Of a stretch of DNA of 64,000 bases, positions 44,344 through 54,410 are shown piece after piece (within the stretch, counting starts at the first letter, position 1; the number at the start of each line of letters is the position of its first letter). The notes under the pieces were generated by a model, which searched no databases, was not told the origin of the DNA, and was given only the letters and a program-made list of their open reading frames with translations. The translations under genes and the position numbers were made by a program. The DNA comes from Oceanicella sp. SM1341 (GTDB taxonomy: Bacteria > Pseudomonadota > Alphaproteobacteria > Rhodobacterales > Rhodobacteraceae): the NCBI RefSeq assembly GCF_003448965.1, contig NZ_QRGC01000001.1:1-64000 (forward strand), read 5' to 3'.

Positions 44344-47217
44344 ATGAAAGATCACAGTTTCCGATCCCGTGAGATCGTGGTCGCGCTCGTATGTTCGGAG
44401 ATACTGGGCCCCTATCTGGGGGGTGGAATTGCCACCTCGGTGTTCGGGCTCACGACGCTGCTTGCCCGCAAGTACCGGGTCTGCGTCATCTACCTGGGCA
44501 GCTACTCCGGCGGTTGGGACGTGGAGAGGGCCAGGGCCTACTACTCCGACCTGGGTGTCGAATTCATCGATCCGCGCGCGAGCGTCGATCCGGACGTGGT
44601 CGACCTTTCGGATGTGCGCACCAGCTCGTGGCTGGCGCTCGAGGCGCTGCGCGAGCTGCGCCCGGAGCTGGCGGTGTTCCATGAATACGGGGCACTGGGC
44701 TATTATCCCGCCCTCGACAAGGCGCAGAACGGTGATCTCGCGGGAACCCGCATCCTGACCGTGCTGCACGGGCCCGCCCGCTGGGCGCGGACCATCAACG
44801 GCGACCTGACGCCGAGCAAGCAGACCTACGTGCAGGACTTCATGGAGCGCCGGGCGGTCGAGCTGTCGGACCATGTCTCCTCGCCCTCGCAATACATCTA
44901 CGACTGGTGCCTGCGCGACGGCTGGGCGCTCGACGCCGCCCGCCACACGGTGGAACGCAACATCGTGCCGCTGCACCCGATCGAGCACTACCTCACCCAC
45001 CCGGTGGAGGAGGACGTGGTGGCGCCGCGCCCGGCCGGTGCCCCCTGGGCGGACGTGGAGGAGTTCGTGTTCTTCGGCCGCCTCGAGCAGCGCAAGGGCA
45101 TCGTCTCGTTCTGCAACGCGCTCGACAGGCTGGTGCAGATCGGCCTCCACCAGCCGCGCAAGGTGACCTTCCTCGGCCGCGGCTCGGTGCTCAACGGCAT
45201 GGACAGCACCGCCTACGTGATCGAACGCTCGCGCAAGTGGCCCTTCGAGATCTCCTTTCTCGAGACCTGCACCCAGTCGGAGGCGCTCGACTATCTCACC
45301 GGCCCGGGCCGGCTGGGGGTGATGCCCTCGGTGGAGGAGAACGCCCCCTGCGTGGTGGTGGAATGCGTGAACCGCGGCGTGCCGATGCTCTGCTCCACCG
45401 CGGGCGGCACGCAGGAGCTGCTGCGGCCGGCGGATGCCGAGGCCATCGCCCTGCCGCTGCAGCGGGCCGCCATGGCGGACCGGCTGATCGAGGCGCTCAC
45501 CGACGGCGTGCCCACGGCCCGGCTGTCCTACACCCATGCCGAAGCGATCGAGGCCTGGTCGGAGCGCATCGACGCCCTGCTGGCGCAGCCCGGCGCGCCC
45601 GCGGCGGCGCCGGACGCGGCCGACCCGCAGGAGCCTCCGCTCGTCTCGGTGGTGATCACCCATTACAACCGGCTCGAGATGCTGCGCCTGGCGCTGAACT
45701 CGGTCTTCGCGCAGGACTACCCCGAGATCGAGGTCGTCATCGTCGACGACGGTTCGCGCCCCGGTGTGCAGGCCGAGCTGGTCAAGACCTGGGGCAAGCA
45801 CCCGAAGGTGCGCATCGTGCGCCAGGAGAACGCCTACCTGGGCGCGGCGCGCAACGCCGGTGTGCGCGAGGCCCGCGGCACCTTCGTGAAGTTCATGGAC
45901 GACGACAACATCTCGCTGCCCGACGAGATCTCGCAGATGGTGCGCGTGGCCTTGCACACCGACTCCGACATCGTCACCTGCTTCGCGCAGTGGTTCCGCA
46001 ACCCGCGGCCGAAGGGGCGCGAGGACATCACCGGCTACTACCTGCCGCTGGGCGGCGGCGAGACCGCGCAGCTCTTCGACAATTTCATGGGCGATGCGAA
46101 CGCCCTCGTGCGCCGCTCGATGTTCGAGGAGATCGGCGGTTTCACCGAGGAATACGGCCAGGGCTTCGAGGATTACGAGTTCTTCGCCCGGGCGGCGCTC
46201 ATGGGGCGGCGCACCACGGTGGTGCCGCGGCCGCTGTTCTGGTACCGGCTGGCCGAGGATTCGATGCTGCAGGGCGGGCAGGGGCCGGAGCTGCTGCTGT
46301 TCAACCGCAACCGCGTGGCGCGGATGATCCGCGCGCATGCCGACCGCCTGCCGGTCTCCACCGTGCAGGACCTGGTCGAGATGTCCTCCGCCGCCGTTCT
46401 GGCGCAGCAGACCGCCTATGCCCGCGAGCAGATCTGGCGCTCCTCCGAGGTGCCGGACTACATGAAGCGCCTGCGCACCGGCGGCTCCTGGGGCGAGCAG
46501 CGCCGCGAGGACCTGGTGCGGCTGATGATCGCCTGCGGGCGGCTCAAGGAGGCCGTGCGCTACATGGGCGGCAACATCCCCGGCACGCTGGTGGAGTCCT
46601 TCTCGCGCAAGCTGGTCGACGGCACCAGCTTCATCACCGGCGCGAGCATCCTCTCTGAGAACCGCCTTGCCAACCAGACCTTCGAGGGTGTGCAGGAGGC
46701 GGCCGAGATCGAGCCCTACGGCCGGCTCTGCGAGGGCTGGTACGTGCCCCAGGCCAATGCCGGGCCCACCCAGGCCTTCTCGCCGCTCGAGGAGGGGGGG
46801 CTGCGCATCGCGGTGAGCGACATGCCGGAGAGCTGGGCGCCGGGCAGCTACCGGCTGCTGCGCACCGACGTGCCGGTGCGCGGCTTCGACATGCTCGAGG
46901 GCACCAACCTCGATCTCCTGGCCCGGGCCGACGGCGACTATTTCCGCCTGAAGTACTTCCTGCGCATCCACAAGGGCGGCGAGTTCACCGACTACTGGTC
47001 CGAGGTGTCCATCGGCCGGGAGTGGGGGCATGTCTCCGACCTGCTGCGCTTCGACGAGGCGGCGGTGGCGGTGCCCGAGCGCATGGAGCTGTTCCTGCAG
47101 CTCTATTTCGACTTCGAGGCCGCGCTGGAGATCCGCCAGATCGGGCTGCAGCTCTGCGGGCGCGCGGACTGGGCCAGGCCCGGCCAGGTGCTGCGCAACG
47201 GCGTGGTGAGCGCCTGA
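44344..47217 (+). CDS. Two-domain glycosyltransferase (GT4-like + GT2) with C-terminal extension
   Basis: A 957-residue protein. Residues about 10-410 form a GT-B fold domain of the GT4 type (GGGIATSVFGLTTLLARKYRV, VFFGRLEQRKGI, GVMPSVEENAPCVVVECVNRGVPMLCS). Residues about 433-640 are a GT2 domain (VSVVITHYNRLEMLRLALNSVF, VVIVDDGS, FVKFMDDDN as DxD, GFEDYEFFARA). The last 300 residues have no recognised fold, and the end looks beta-rich. It presumably builds a surface polysaccharide, but acceptor and sugars are unknown. ATG 44344 was chosen over a longer frame, and the binding site is weak. No wzx/wzy or other sugar genes adjoin it. Confidence 0.85.
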   Translation: MKDHSFRSREIVVALVCSEILGPYLGGGIATSVFGLTTLLARKYRVCVIYLGSYSGGWDVERARAYYSDLGVEFIDPRASVDPDVVDLSDVRTSSWLALEALRELRPELAVFHEYGALGYYPALDKAQNGDLAGTRILTVLHGPARWARTINGDLTPSKQTYVQDFMERRAVELSDHVSSPSQYIYDWCLRDGWALDAARHTVERNIVPLHPIEHYLTHPVEEDVVAPRPAGAPWADVEEFVFFGRLEQRKGIVSFCNALDRLVQIGLHQPRKVTFLGRGSVLNGMDSTAYVIERSRKWPFEISFLETCTQSEALDYLTGPGRLGVMPSVEENAPCVVVECVNRGVPMLCSTAGGTQELLRPADAEAIALPLQRAAMADRLIEALTDGVPTARLSYTHAEAIEAWSERIDALLAQPGAPAAAPDAADPQEPPLVSVVITHYNRLEMLRLALNSVFAQDYPEIEVVIVDDGSRPGVQAELVKTWGKHPKVRIVRQENAYLGAARNAGVREARGTFVKFMDDDNISLPDEISQMVRVALHTDSDIVTCFAQWFRNPRPKGREDITGYYLPLGGGETAQLFDNFMGDANALVRRSMFEEIGGFTEEYGQGFEDYEFFARAALMGRRTTVVPRPLFWYRLAEDSMLQGGQGPELLLFNRNRVARMIRAHADRLPVSTVQDLVEMSSAAVLAQQTAYAREQIWRSSEVPDYMKRLRTGGSWGEQRREDLVRLMIACGRLKEAVRYMGGNIPGTLVESFSRKLVDGTSFITGASILSENRLANQTFEGVQEAAEIEPYGRLCEGWYVPQANAGPTQAFSPLEEGGLRIAVSDMPESWAPGSYRLLRTDVPVRGFDMLEGTNLDLLARADGDYFRLKYFLRIHKGGEFTDYWSEVSIGREWGHVSDLLRFDEAAVAVPERMELFLQLYFDFEAALEIRQIGLQLCGRADWARPGQVLRNGVVSA

Positions 47218-47227
47218 TCCTGCCGCG

Positions 47228-47260
47228 CCGGGGGCAGCAGCGCCCCCGGTGCCGCGTCTT
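47228..47260 (+). terminator. Hairpin terminator after the glycosyltransferase gene
   Basis: CCGGGGGC (47228-47235) pairs with GCCCCCGG (47242-47249) around a 6-nt loop, 10 nt past the stop, and TCTTT follows at 47256-47260. Confidence 0.55.
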
Positions 47261-47289
47261 TACCCCGTCTCCGCCGAACGGCTTGCGCC

Positions 47290-47303
47290 GCACTCGCGAG
47301 TGC
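47290..47303. promoter_or_regulatory. 14-bp perfect palindrome upstream of the aminotransferase gene
   Basis: GCACTCGCGAGTGC lies 34 nt before the ATG of the aminotransferase gene, in the promoter or 5' leader. It could be an operator or a small leader hairpin. There is no independent support. Confidence 0.35.
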
Positions 47304-47337
47304 TCTACCGACTAGGCGTTGGATACGGAGATAGACG

Positions 47338-48519
47338 ATGTTCTCGAAGCTCACGGCGCAGGCCCCGGACAAGATCATCGCCCTCATCGCCCAGTTCGCC
47401 GCGGACCCGCGCGGCGGCAAGGTCGACCTGGGGGTGGGCGTTTACAAGGATGCGGAGGGGAAGACCCCGATCGTCCGCGCCATCAAGACCGCCGAGCAGC
47501 GGCACTGGGAAACCGAGACCACCAAGACCTACAAGGCGCTGATCGGTGACGGCGTGTTCATCGGCGCGATGCGCGAGCTGGTGCTGGGCGAGATCGAGCC
47601 CGGCCGGGTGGCCGGCGCCCAGAGCGTGGGCGGCACCGGCGCCATCTACACGCTGCTCGACCTGGTGCGCATGGCCGACCCGAACGTCACCATCTGGATG
47701 TCCGACCCCACCTGGCCGAACCATGCCGCGATCGTGAAGCACCTCGGCCTCGCCGCGCGCAACTACCGCTATTTCGACGCCGCCACCCGCGAGGTGGATT
47801 TCGAGGCGATGCGCGCCGATCTCGCCGCGGCGGGGCCGGGCGACATCATCCTGCTGCACGGCTGCTGCCACAATCCCACCGGCGCGAACCTCACCCTCGC
47901 GCAGTGGGAGGAGATCGCCGAGATGGCGGTGGCGCAGGGCTTCCTGCCCTTCGTCGACTTCGCCTACCAGGGCTTCGGCGACGGGCTGGAGGCGGATGCC
48001 GCCGGCGTGCGCGCCATGGCCGCCAGGGTGCCGCAGATGATGATCGCGGCCTCCTGCTCGAAGAACTTCGGCCTCTACCGCGACCGGGTGGGGGCGGCGA
48101 TGGTGCTCTGCCAGTCGCCCGCCACGGCCCGCATGGCGCGCGACACGATGGAGACGCTGAACCGGGTGCATTTCTCCTTCCCGCCCGACCATGGCGCGGC
48201 GCTGGTCTCCGGCGTGCTCACCGACGACGCGCTCAGGGCCGGCTGGATGGCCGAGCTCGAGGGCATGCGCCTGCGCATGCTGAAGCTGCGCGAGGGCCTG
48301 GCCGATGCGCTGCGCCGCGAGGCCAACGACGACCGGTTCGACTTCCTCGCCCGGCACCGGGGCATGTTCTCGCGCCTCGGCGCCAGCCCGGAGCAGGTGG
48401 AGCGCCTGCGCGCCGAGCACGGCATCTACATGGTCGGCGACAGCCGGATGAATATCGCCGGCCTGCCCGAGGACCGGCTGGGCGATCTCGCCCGTGCCTT
48501 CATCTCCGTGGGGCTGTGA
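47338..48519 (+). CDS. Aromatic amino acid / aspartate aminotransferase (class I)
   Basis: A 393-residue PLP enzyme of the AspC/TyrB (class I-alpha) group. Features are VDLGVGVYKDAEGKTPIVRAIKTAE, SVGGTGAIYTLLDLVR, SDPTWPNHAAIVKHLG, HGCCHNPTGANLTLAQW, the PLP Lys in ASCSKNFGLYRDRVGA and the C-terminal Arg in SRMNIAGLPED, which binds the substrate carboxylate. HNPTG is the conserved PLP-contact motif. Aspartate and aromatic specificity cannot be separated by eye. Start ATG follows GGAGA by 8 nt. The next gene starts 3 nt after its stop, so they form an operon. Confidence 0.92.
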   Translation: MFSKLTAQAPDKIIALIAQFAADPRGGKVDLGVGVYKDAEGKTPIVRAIKTAEQRHWETETTKTYKALIGDGVFIGAMRELVLGEIEPGRVAGAQSVGGTGAIYTLLDLVRMADPNVTIWMSDPTWPNHAAIVKHLGLAARNYRYFDAATREVDFEAMRADLAAAGPGDIILLHGCCHNPTGANLTLAQWEEIAEMAVAQGFLPFVDFAYQGFGDGLEADAAGVRAMAARVPQMMIAASCSKNFGLYRDRVGAAMVLCQSPATARMARDTMETLNRVHFSFPPDHGAALVSGVLTDDALRAGWMAELEGMRLRMLKLREGLADALRREANDDRFDFLARHRGMFSRLGASPEQVERLRAEHGIYMVGDSRMNIAGLPEDRLGDLARAFISVGL

Positions 48520-48522
48520 GCG

Positions 48523-49458
48523 ATGGTCGTTCCCTTCATCACCGCCGCGCGTGTCGGAAACCGCATGAGCTGGGTGGATCTGGTCGAGGCGCTGGCCGCC
48601 GGCCACAAGGGCGCCGAGGCGCAGATCGACGACACCTTCCTGCACCGCGGCGAGGACGTGCTGCTCTCGCGCTCGGCCTGGATCGACGGCAAGGGCGTGG
48701 CGGTGAAATCGGTCACCGTGCTGCCGGGCAACGCGGCGAAGGGGCGGCCCAGCGTGCAGGGCGCGCTGGTGCTGTTCAACGACGAGACCGGCGCGGTGGA
48801 GGCGGTGATCGACAGCGCCCTCGTCACCCGCTGGAAGACCGCGGGCGACAGCGTGCTCGGCGCGCGGCTGCTCGCGCGGCCCGACAGCCGGCGCCTGCTG
48901 ATCGTAGGGGCGGGCGAGGTGGCCCGCTCGCTGGTGGAGGCCTACACGGCCGTCTTCCCCGGCCTGCGCCAGGTGCGCATCTGGAACCGCAACCCGGACC
49001 GTGCGGCGGAGCTGGTGCGCGCCATGTCCGGCCGCTACCCGGTGGTGCAGGCGGGCCCCGACCTCGCGACGGAAGTGCATGACGCCGACATCGTGAGCAC
49101 CGCGACCATGTCGATGGAGCCGGTGGTGTTCGGCGACTGGCTGAGCCGGGGCACGCATCTCGACCTGATCGGCGCCTTCACCGCCGACATGCGCGAGGCC
49201 GACGACCGGGCGCTGCAGCGCGGGCGGCTCTTCGTCGACTCGCGGGCGACCACGATCCACCACATCGGCGAGCTGATGAAGCCGCTCGCCGCCGGCGCCA
49301 TCACCGAGGCCGACGTGCTGGGCGATTTCAACGACCTGTGCAAGGGCATGCGCGGACGGCTCTCGCCCGACGACATCACCGTGTTCAAGAACGGCGGCGG
49401 CGCGCATCTCGACCTGCTGACCGCAAGGGTGATCCTCGCGGCGGCGCGCGGCGCCTGA
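48523..49458 (+). CDS. Ornithine cyclodeaminase / mu-crystallin family protein
   Basis: A 311-residue NAD(P)-binding protein of the OCD/mu-crystallin family. The substrate-domain motif [32 protein letters not shown], the Lys in [16 protein letters not shown] and the Rossmann motif [17 protein letters not shown] are intact. Family members include ornithine cyclodeaminase, alanine dehydrogenase and ketimine reductases. The pairing 3 nt after an aminotransferase suggests an amino or imino acid substrate, which is inference. It is followed by rpsB, but with a separate promoter. Confidence 0.88.
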   Translation: MVVPFITAARVGNRMSWVDLVEALAAGHKGAEAQIDDTFLHRGEDVLLSRSAWIDGKGVAVKSVTVLPGNAAKGRPSVQGALVLFNDETGAVEAVIDSALVTRWKTAGDSVLGARLLARPDSRRLLIVGAGEVARSLVEAYTAVFPGLRQVRIWNRNPDRAAELVRAMSGRYPVVQAGPDLATEVHDADIVSTATMSMEPVVFGDWLSRGTHLDLIGAFTADMREADDRALQRGRLFVDSRATTIHHIGELMKPLAAGAITEADVLGDFNDLCKGMRGRLSPDDITVFKNGGGAHLDLLTARVILAAARGA

Positions 49459-49495
49459 CCCGGCGCATCCGGCGGGGGGGCAGGCGCGGTTGCGC

Positions 49496-49523
49496 TTGCA
49501 TTCCCCCCGCCGAGGGCCTATAG
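49496..49523 (+). promoter_or_regulatory. Likely sigma-70 promoter of rpsB
   Basis: TTGCAT (49496-49501), a 16-nt spacer and CTATAG (49518-49523) lie about 120 nt before the rpsB ATG. The leader between promoter and start is GC-rich, leaving room for an autoregulatory structure, which I cannot assign. Confidence 0.5.
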
Positions 49524-49645
49524 GCCTGCCATCGAAACCACAGGCGGGGTTTCGGGCCGTCGGGGGAGACATCCCCGCGCGGTCCACCGGTTGGGGCAGC
49601 CGCCCCTCACCCCCGCCGAGGATGAAACCGGAAAGGAAAACGCAG

Positions 49646-50419
49646 ATGGCTCTGCCCGAATTTTCCCTGCGCCAGCTTCTCGAAGCCGGTGTGCACTTTG
49701 GTCACCAGACCCACCGCTGGAACCCCCGCATGGCCCCGTACATCTACGGTGAGCGCAACGGGATCCACATCTTCGACCTCACCCAGACCGTTCCGCTGCT
49801 CGATGCCGCGCTGAACGTGGTGCGCGAGACCGTGGCCAAGGGCGGCCGCGTGCTGTTCGTCGGCACCAAGCGCCAGGCGCAGCGCGCCGTGGCCGAGGCC
49901 GCCGAGAAGTCCGCGCAGTATTACATGAACCACCGCTGGCTGGGCGGCACGCTCACCAACTGGAAGACCGTGTCCAACTCCATCGCCCGCCTGAAGGCGA
50001 TCGACGAGCAGCTCGGCGCCGGCGCCGTGGGCATGACCAAGAAAGAGCGTCTGCAGATGGACCGCGAGCAGGCCAAGCTGCAGGCCTCCCTCGGCGGTAT
50101 CCGCGAGATGGGCGGCATTCCGGACCTCCTGGTGGTGATCGACACCAACAAGGAAGACCTCGCCGTGCTCGAGGCCAAGAAGCTGGGCATCCCGGTGGTG
50201 GCCGTGCTCGACTCGAACTCCTCGCCGGAAGGCGTCGACTACCCGATCCCGGGCAACGATGACGCCGGCCGCGCCATCGCGCTCTACTGCGACCTGATCG
50301 CGCGCGCCGCGCTCGACGGCATGGCGGCCCAGATGGGCTCCGCCGGCTTCGACCTCGGCGAGCTCGAAGAGGGCCCGGTCGAGGACGTGCTGGTCGAGGA
50401 GACGCCCGCACAGGGCTGA
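49646..50419 (+). CDS. rpsB: 30S ribosomal protein S2
   Basis: A 257-residue S2 protein of the small ribosomal subunit. Conserved elements are [85 protein letters not shown] and [34 protein letters not shown] 49646 follows AAAGGA by about 9 nt; the in-frame upstream extension has no support. It lies upstream of tsf, separated by a hairpin, in the classical rpsB-tsf order. Confidence 0.98.
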   Translation: MALPEFSLRQLLEAGVHFGHQTHRWNPRMAPYIYGERNGIHIFDLTQTVPLLDAALNVVRETVAKGGRVLFVGTKRQAQRAVAEAAEKSAQYYMNHRWLGGTLTNWKTVSNSIARLKAIDEQLGAGAVGMTKKERLQMDREQAKLQASLGGIREMGGIPDLLVVIDTNKEDLAVLEAKKLGIPVVAVLDSNSSPEGVDYPIPGNDDAGRAIALYCDLIARAALDGMAAQMGSAGFDLGELEEGPVEDVLVEETPAQG

Positions 50420-50433
50420 TCTTTCTGACAGTC

Positions 50434-50473
50434 CGATGACGCTCGCGGCGCGTGACGCGCCCGGGCGTCATCG
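50434..50473 (+). terminator. Hairpin between rpsB and tsf (partial terminator/attenuator)
   Basis: CGATGACGC (50434-50442) pairs with GCGTCATCG (50465-50473), enclosing a second stem GGCGCG-TGA-CGCGCC (50447-50461). There is no U-run. In other bacteria a partial terminator here lowers tsf relative to rpsB. Confidence 0.6.
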
Positions 50474-50543
50474 TCTATGAAAGCCCCGCGAGCCGGGCCC
50501 GCCCTCCGCGGGCTCCCCGGGGCGACAGGTTGAGGAGAGAGAC

Positions 50544-51419
50544 ATGGCGATCACCGCGAGCATGGTGAAGGAACTGCGCGACACCACCGGCGCAGGCATG
50601 ATGGATGCCAAGAAGGCACTGACCGAGAACGACGGCAACATGGAAGCGGCCATCGACTGGCTGCGCACCAAGGGCCTGGCCAAGGCCGCCAAGAAGGCCG
50701 GCCGCACCGCGGCCGAGGGCCTGGTGGGCGTGGCCGTCGAGGGCGGCGTGGGCGTCGCCGTCGAGGTGAACTCCGAGACCGACTTCGTGGCGCGCAACGC
50801 CGAGTTCCAGAAGATGGTCGGCGAGATCGCCGCCACCGCCGTCGGCGCCAAGACCGTCGAGGAGCTGCTGGCCACCAACATGGGCGGCAAGCCGGTCTCC
50901 GAAGTGGTGACCGACAAGGTCGCGACCATCGGCGAGAACATGTCGGTGCGCCGCATGGCCCGCGTCGAGGGTGACACCGTGGCCGCCTACGTGCACAACG
51001 CCGTGGTCGACGGCATGGGCAAGATCGGCGTGCTGGTCGCGCTCAAGGGTGCGGACAACGGCATCGGCAAGCAGATCGCCATGCATGTCGCCGCCACCAG
51101 CCCGGCCTCGCTCTCCGAGGCGGATCTCGACCCGGCGCTGGTCGAGCGCGAGAAGGCCGTGCTCACCGAGCAGGCCCGCGAATCCGGCAAGCCGGACGCG
51201 GTCATCGAGAAGATGATCGTCGGCCGCATGAAGAAGTTCTTCGAGGAGGTCTGCCTCCTCGAGCAGAAGTTCGTGATGAACCCGGACGTCACCGTGGCCC
51301 AGGCCGCGAAGGAAGCCGGTGTCGAGGTTGTCGGCTACGCGCGTCTTGCCGTGGGCGAGGGCATCGAGAAGGAAGAAGAGGATTTCGCCGCGGAAGTGGC
51401 GAAGACCATGGGTTCCTGA
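50544..51419 (+). CDS. tsf: Elongation factor Ts
   Basis: A 291-residue EF-Ts, the nucleotide exchange factor for EF-Tu. The N-terminal UBA-like module ([34 protein letters not shown]), the signature [15 protein letters not shown] and the C-terminal coiled-coil region ([22 protein letters not shown]) are all present. ATG follows GAGGAGAGAGAC. It is the second gene of the rpsB-tsf unit and ends before a terminator. Confidence 0.98.
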   Translation: MAITASMVKELRDTTGAGMMDAKKALTENDGNMEAAIDWLRTKGLAKAAKKAGRTAAEGLVGVAVEGGVGVAVEVNSETDFVARNAEFQKMVGEIAATAVGAKTVEELLATNMGGKPVSEVVTDKVATIGENMSVRRMARVEGDTVAAYVHNAVVDGMGKIGVLVALKGADNGIGKQIAMHVAATSPASLSEADLDPALVEREKAVLTEQARESGKPDAVIEKMIVGRMKKFFEEVCLLEQKFVMNPDVTVAQAAKEAGVEVVGYARLAVGEGIEKEEEDFAAEVAKTMGS

Positions 51420-51455
51420 GCGGGCGCCACGCGTCCTTCGACTGAAAATGCCAGG

Positions 51456-51482
51456 CGGGTGTCCCTTCCGGGGCACCCGTTT
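51456..51482 (+). terminator. Rho-independent terminator of rpsB-tsf
   Basis: CGGGTGTCCC (51456-51465) pairs with GGGGCACCCG (51470-51479, one G-U pair) around a TTCC loop and is followed by TTT. It separates tsf from the sulfotransferase gene. Confidence 0.8.
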
Positions 51483-51576
51483 GCATGCCGGCACCCTGGC
51501 GCTGCGACCCGACATGGTCTTGACCGATCCTGCGGGTTTCGGTAGCGAGTTTTGCCCAAGGTACGGATTGAATTAG

Positions 51577-52221
51577 ATGATCATCTCGCCACAGCGCAAT
51601 TTCGTGTTCGTGCATATCCGCAAGACGGCCGGAACGGCGGTCACGCGCGCCTATGACAAGGTGGCGCTCTACGACGACATCATCCTCGGCTCGACGCCGC
51701 ATGGCGATGCCGTGGAGGCCTATTACCGGGAGCGCTACAACCTGCGCAAGCACTCCGGCCTGCTCACCCTCGCCGAGGTGATGGGCATCGACCGGCTGGA
51801 GAATGCCTTCACCTTCGCCACGGTGCGCAACCCCTGGGCCTGGGTGGTGAGCTACTACACCTCGGCGCGCAAGCGCGACCAGGGCGGCAACGGCATTTCC
51901 GACGCCGCGCGCAGCATGGATTTCTCGCAGTTCCTGCAATCGGACGAGCTGGTGAACCTTGCCCAGCGCCATCCCCAGTACAAGTACGTCTGCGACGAGA
52001 TGGGCGAGCTCGCGGTCGATCTGCTCATCCGCCAGGAAAATCTGGGCGCGGATTGGGCCGAATTGTGCGATAGATTGGGTATTACCGGCGTTTCGCTTTC
52101 GGTGGAAAATCGCTCCACCGAGGGGGACTGGCATGATTTTTACAAGTCCAAGGCCGATATCGAGCGCGTACAGGAGCTCTTCGGCCGGGACGCGGAAATG
52201 TTTGGCTATCGGTTCGAGTGA
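51577..52221 (+). CDS. Sulfotransferase-family protein
   Basis: A 214-residue protein with the PAPS-binding motifs of sulfotransferases: 5'-phosphosulfate loop [18 protein letters not shown] near residue 12 and 3'-phosphate motif [20 protein letters not shown] near residue 82. The acceptor is unknown; bacterial relatives sulfate surface glycans. No good ribosome binding site is seen (GGATTGAATTAG precedes ATG). It sits alone between the tsf terminator and pyrH, where neighbours are usually adjacent. Its ends are AT-richer than the surroundings, which hints at insertion by transfer. Confidence 0.85.
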   Translation: MIISPQRNFVFVHIRKTAGTAVTRAYDKVALYDDIILGSTPHGDAVEAYYRERYNLRKHSGLLTLAEVMGIDRLENAFTFATVRNPWAWVVSYYTSARKRDQGGNGISDAARSMDFSQFLQSDELVNLAQRHPQYKYVCDEMGELAVDLLIRQENLGADWAELCDRLGITGVSLSVENRSTEGDWHDFYKSKADIERVQELFGRDAEMFGYRFE

Positions 52222-52315
52222 GCCGGCCCTCGCCCCCTCGGGGCAGTCCGTCTCGGCACTTGATTGCGTGGCCGCTATTGGACAGTTTGCACGCGGTCAG
52301 CAAGGAGAGTCGCGC

Positions 52316-53056
52316 ATGGATGATGTGTCACGAAAACAGGGTGAACCCACATACCGGCGCGTGCTGATAAAGATCTCCGGCGAGGCCCTGATGGGCAGCC
52401 AGGGCTTCGGCCTGCACCCGCCCACCGTCGAGCGCATCGCCGGCCAGATCAAGCAGGTGGTCGGCATGGGTGTCGAGGTCTGCATGGTGATCGGCGGCGG
52501 CAACATCTTCCGCGGCCTGCAGGGCTCGGCCCAGGGCATGGAGCGTACCACGGCCGACTACATGGGCATGCTCGCGACCGTGATGAACGCGCTCGCCATG
52601 CAGGGCGCGCTCGAGTCGATCGGCGTGTTCACGAGGGTGGTCTCGGCCATCCCGATGGACCAGGTCTGCGAGCCCTACATCCGCCGCCGCGCCGTGCGGC
52701 ACCTGGAGAAGAAGCGGGTGGTGATCTTCGCCGCCGGCACCGGAAACCCGTATTTCACCACCGACACCGCCGCCACGCTGCGCGCCTCGGAGATGTCCTG
52801 CGAGGCGATCTTCAAGGGCACGCAGGTCGACGGGGTCTATGACAGCGACCCCAAGCAGAACCCGGACGCGAAGCGCTTCGAGCGCATCAGCTACGACGAG
52901 GTGCTGATGCGCAACCTCAAGGTGATGGACGCCTCCGCGATCGCGCTCGCCCGGGACAACAAGCTGCCCATCGTCGTGTTCTCGCTCGCCACCGAAGCCG
53001 GTCTGGCAGGCGTGCTGCGCGGCGAGGGACAATTCACGACAGTGGGGCAGGCCTGA
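52316..53056 (+). CDS. pyrH: UMP kinase
   Basis: A 246-residue bacterial UMP kinase of the amino-acid-kinase fold, making UDP from UMP. Motifs are [88 protein letters not shown] and [21 protein letters not shown]. The start at 52316 follows AAGGAGAG by about 8 nt, and an in-frame extension through the sulfotransferase region is a shadow. It is first in a run pyrH-frr-uppS-cdsA-dxr onward. Confidence 0.97.
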   Translation: MDDVSRKQGEPTYRRVLIKISGEALMGSQGFGLHPPTVERIAGQIKQVVGMGVEVCMVIGGGNIFRGLQGSAQGMERTTADYMGMLATVMNALAMQGALESIGVFTRVVSAIPMDQVCEPYIRRRAVRHLEKKRVVIFAAGTGNPYFTTDTAATLRASEMSCEAIFKGTQVDGVYDSDPKQNPDAKRFERISYDEVLMRNLKVMDASAIALARDNKLPIVVFSLATEAGLAGVLRGEGQFTTVGQA

Positions 53057-53078
53057 GCGCCCCCAAGGAGAACAGAGC

Positions 53079-53642
53079 ATGGCCGAGGACATCGACATCG
53101 ACATCACCGCGCTGCAGAAGCGCATGGACGGCGCGCTCACCTCGCTGCGCCAGGAATTCCTGTCGCTGCGCACCGGGCGGGCCTCCGCCTCGATGCTGGA
53201 CCCGATCATGGTGGAGGCCTACGGCTCGTCCATGCCGATCAACCAGTGCGGCACGGTGAACGTGCCCGAGCCGCGGATGATCACCGTGAACGTCTGGGAC
53301 AAGGGCATGATCGGCGCCGTCGAGAAGGCGCTGCGCAACTCGGGCCTCGGCATCAACCCGGTGGTGGACGGCCCGATCATCCGCCTGCCGATCCCCGAGC
53401 TGAACGAGGAGCGCCGCCGCGAGCTCGCCAAGCTCGCCGGCCAGTATGCCGAGCACGCCCGCGTGGCGGTGCGCAACGTGCGCCGCGACGGCATGGACCA
53501 GATCAAGAAGGCCAAGGGCGACGGCATGAGCGAGGACGATTCGAAGATCTGGTCGGACGAGATCCAGGAGCTCACCGACACCGCGATCAAGAACATCGAC
53601 AAGGCCCTCGAATCCAAGCAAGAAGAAATCATGCAGGTATGA
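53079..53642 (+). CDS. frr: Ribosome recycling factor
   Basis: A 187-residue RRF that, with EF-G, splits post-termination ribosomes. Conserved stretches are [79 protein letters not shown] and [26 protein letters not shown] follows AAGGAGAA by about 6 nt and 22 nt after the pyrH stop. Confidence 0.98.
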   Translation: MAEDIDIDITALQKRMDGALTSLRQEFLSLRTGRASASMLDPIMVEAYGSSMPINQCGTVNVPEPRMITVNVWDKGMIGAVEKALRNSGLGINPVVDGPIIRLPIPELNEERRRELAKLAGQYAEHARVAVRNVRRDGMDQIKKAKGDGMSEDDSKIWSDEIQELTDTAIKNIDKALESKQEEIMQV

Positions 53643-53678
53643 GAACCGGAGATCGGCGGCAGGGAGCGGAGTATCCAG

Positions 53679-54410
53679 ATGCGTGACGAGGCGCGGGACC
53701 AGCGCGGAAGCATGCCGGCGCATGTTGCCATCATCATGGATGGCAACGGCCGGTGGGCCGAACGCCGCGGCATGTCCCGGCTCAACGGCCACCGCAAGGG
53801 GGCCGAGGTGGTGCGCGAGGTGGTCCGGGCCTGCCCGGAGCTCGGCCTGCGGCATCTCACGCTCTTCGCCTTCTCCACGGAGAACTGGAAGCGCCCGGCG
53901 CGCGAGGTGCTGGGGCTGATGGCGCTGTTCCGCCGCTACATCCGCGCCGAGGCCGACGAGCTCGCCTCCAAGGGCGTGCGCGTGCGCTTCATCGGCGAGC
54001 GCGGCCGGCTGCATCCCAGCCTGCAGAAGCTGATGGCGGCACTGGAGACCCGCACCGCGGGGAACGACGAGCTGGTGCTCACCATCGCGCTGAACTACGG
54101 CGGGCGCGACGAGCTGGCCCGCGCCGCCCGGGCACTGGCCCGGCGCGTGGCCGCCGGCGAGATCGAGGCCGACGCGGTGACCGGCGACAGCCTGGCCGCC
54201 GAGCTCGACACCTGCGGCCTGCCGGACCCCGACCTGGTGATCCGCACCTCCGGCGAGATGCGCATCTCCAACTTCCTGCTCTGGCAGGCCGCCTACGCGG
54301 AATACGCCTTCATCGACGCGCTCTGGCCGGATTTCGGCGCGCCGGAATTCGAACGCGTGCTGGCCGAGTTCGCCAAGCGCGAACGCCGCTTCGGTGCGGT
54401 CACGGCGTGA
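53679..54410 (+). CDS. uppS: Undecaprenyl diphosphate synthase
   Basis: A 243-residue cis-prenyltransferase that makes the C55 carrier precursor for peptidoglycan and LPS. Motifs are HVAIIMDGNGRWAERRG with the catalytic Asp (residue 21), LTLFAFSTENWKRP, ALNYGGRDEL and DLVIRTSGEMRISNFLLWQAAYAEYAF. It begins 36 nt after frr and overlaps the GTG start of cdsA by 4 nt (GTGA). Confidence 0.96.
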   Translation: MRDEARDQRGSMPAHVAIIMDGNGRWAERRGMSRLNGHRKGAEVVREVVRACPELGLRHLTLFAFSTENWKRPAREVLGLMALFRRYIRAEADELASKGVRVRFIGERGRLHPSLQKLMAALETRTAGNDELVLTIALNYGGRDELARAARALARRVAAGEIEADAVTGDSLAAELDTCGLPDPDLVIRTSGEMRISNFLLWQAAYAEYAFIDALWPDFGAPEFERVLAEFAKRERRFGAVTA

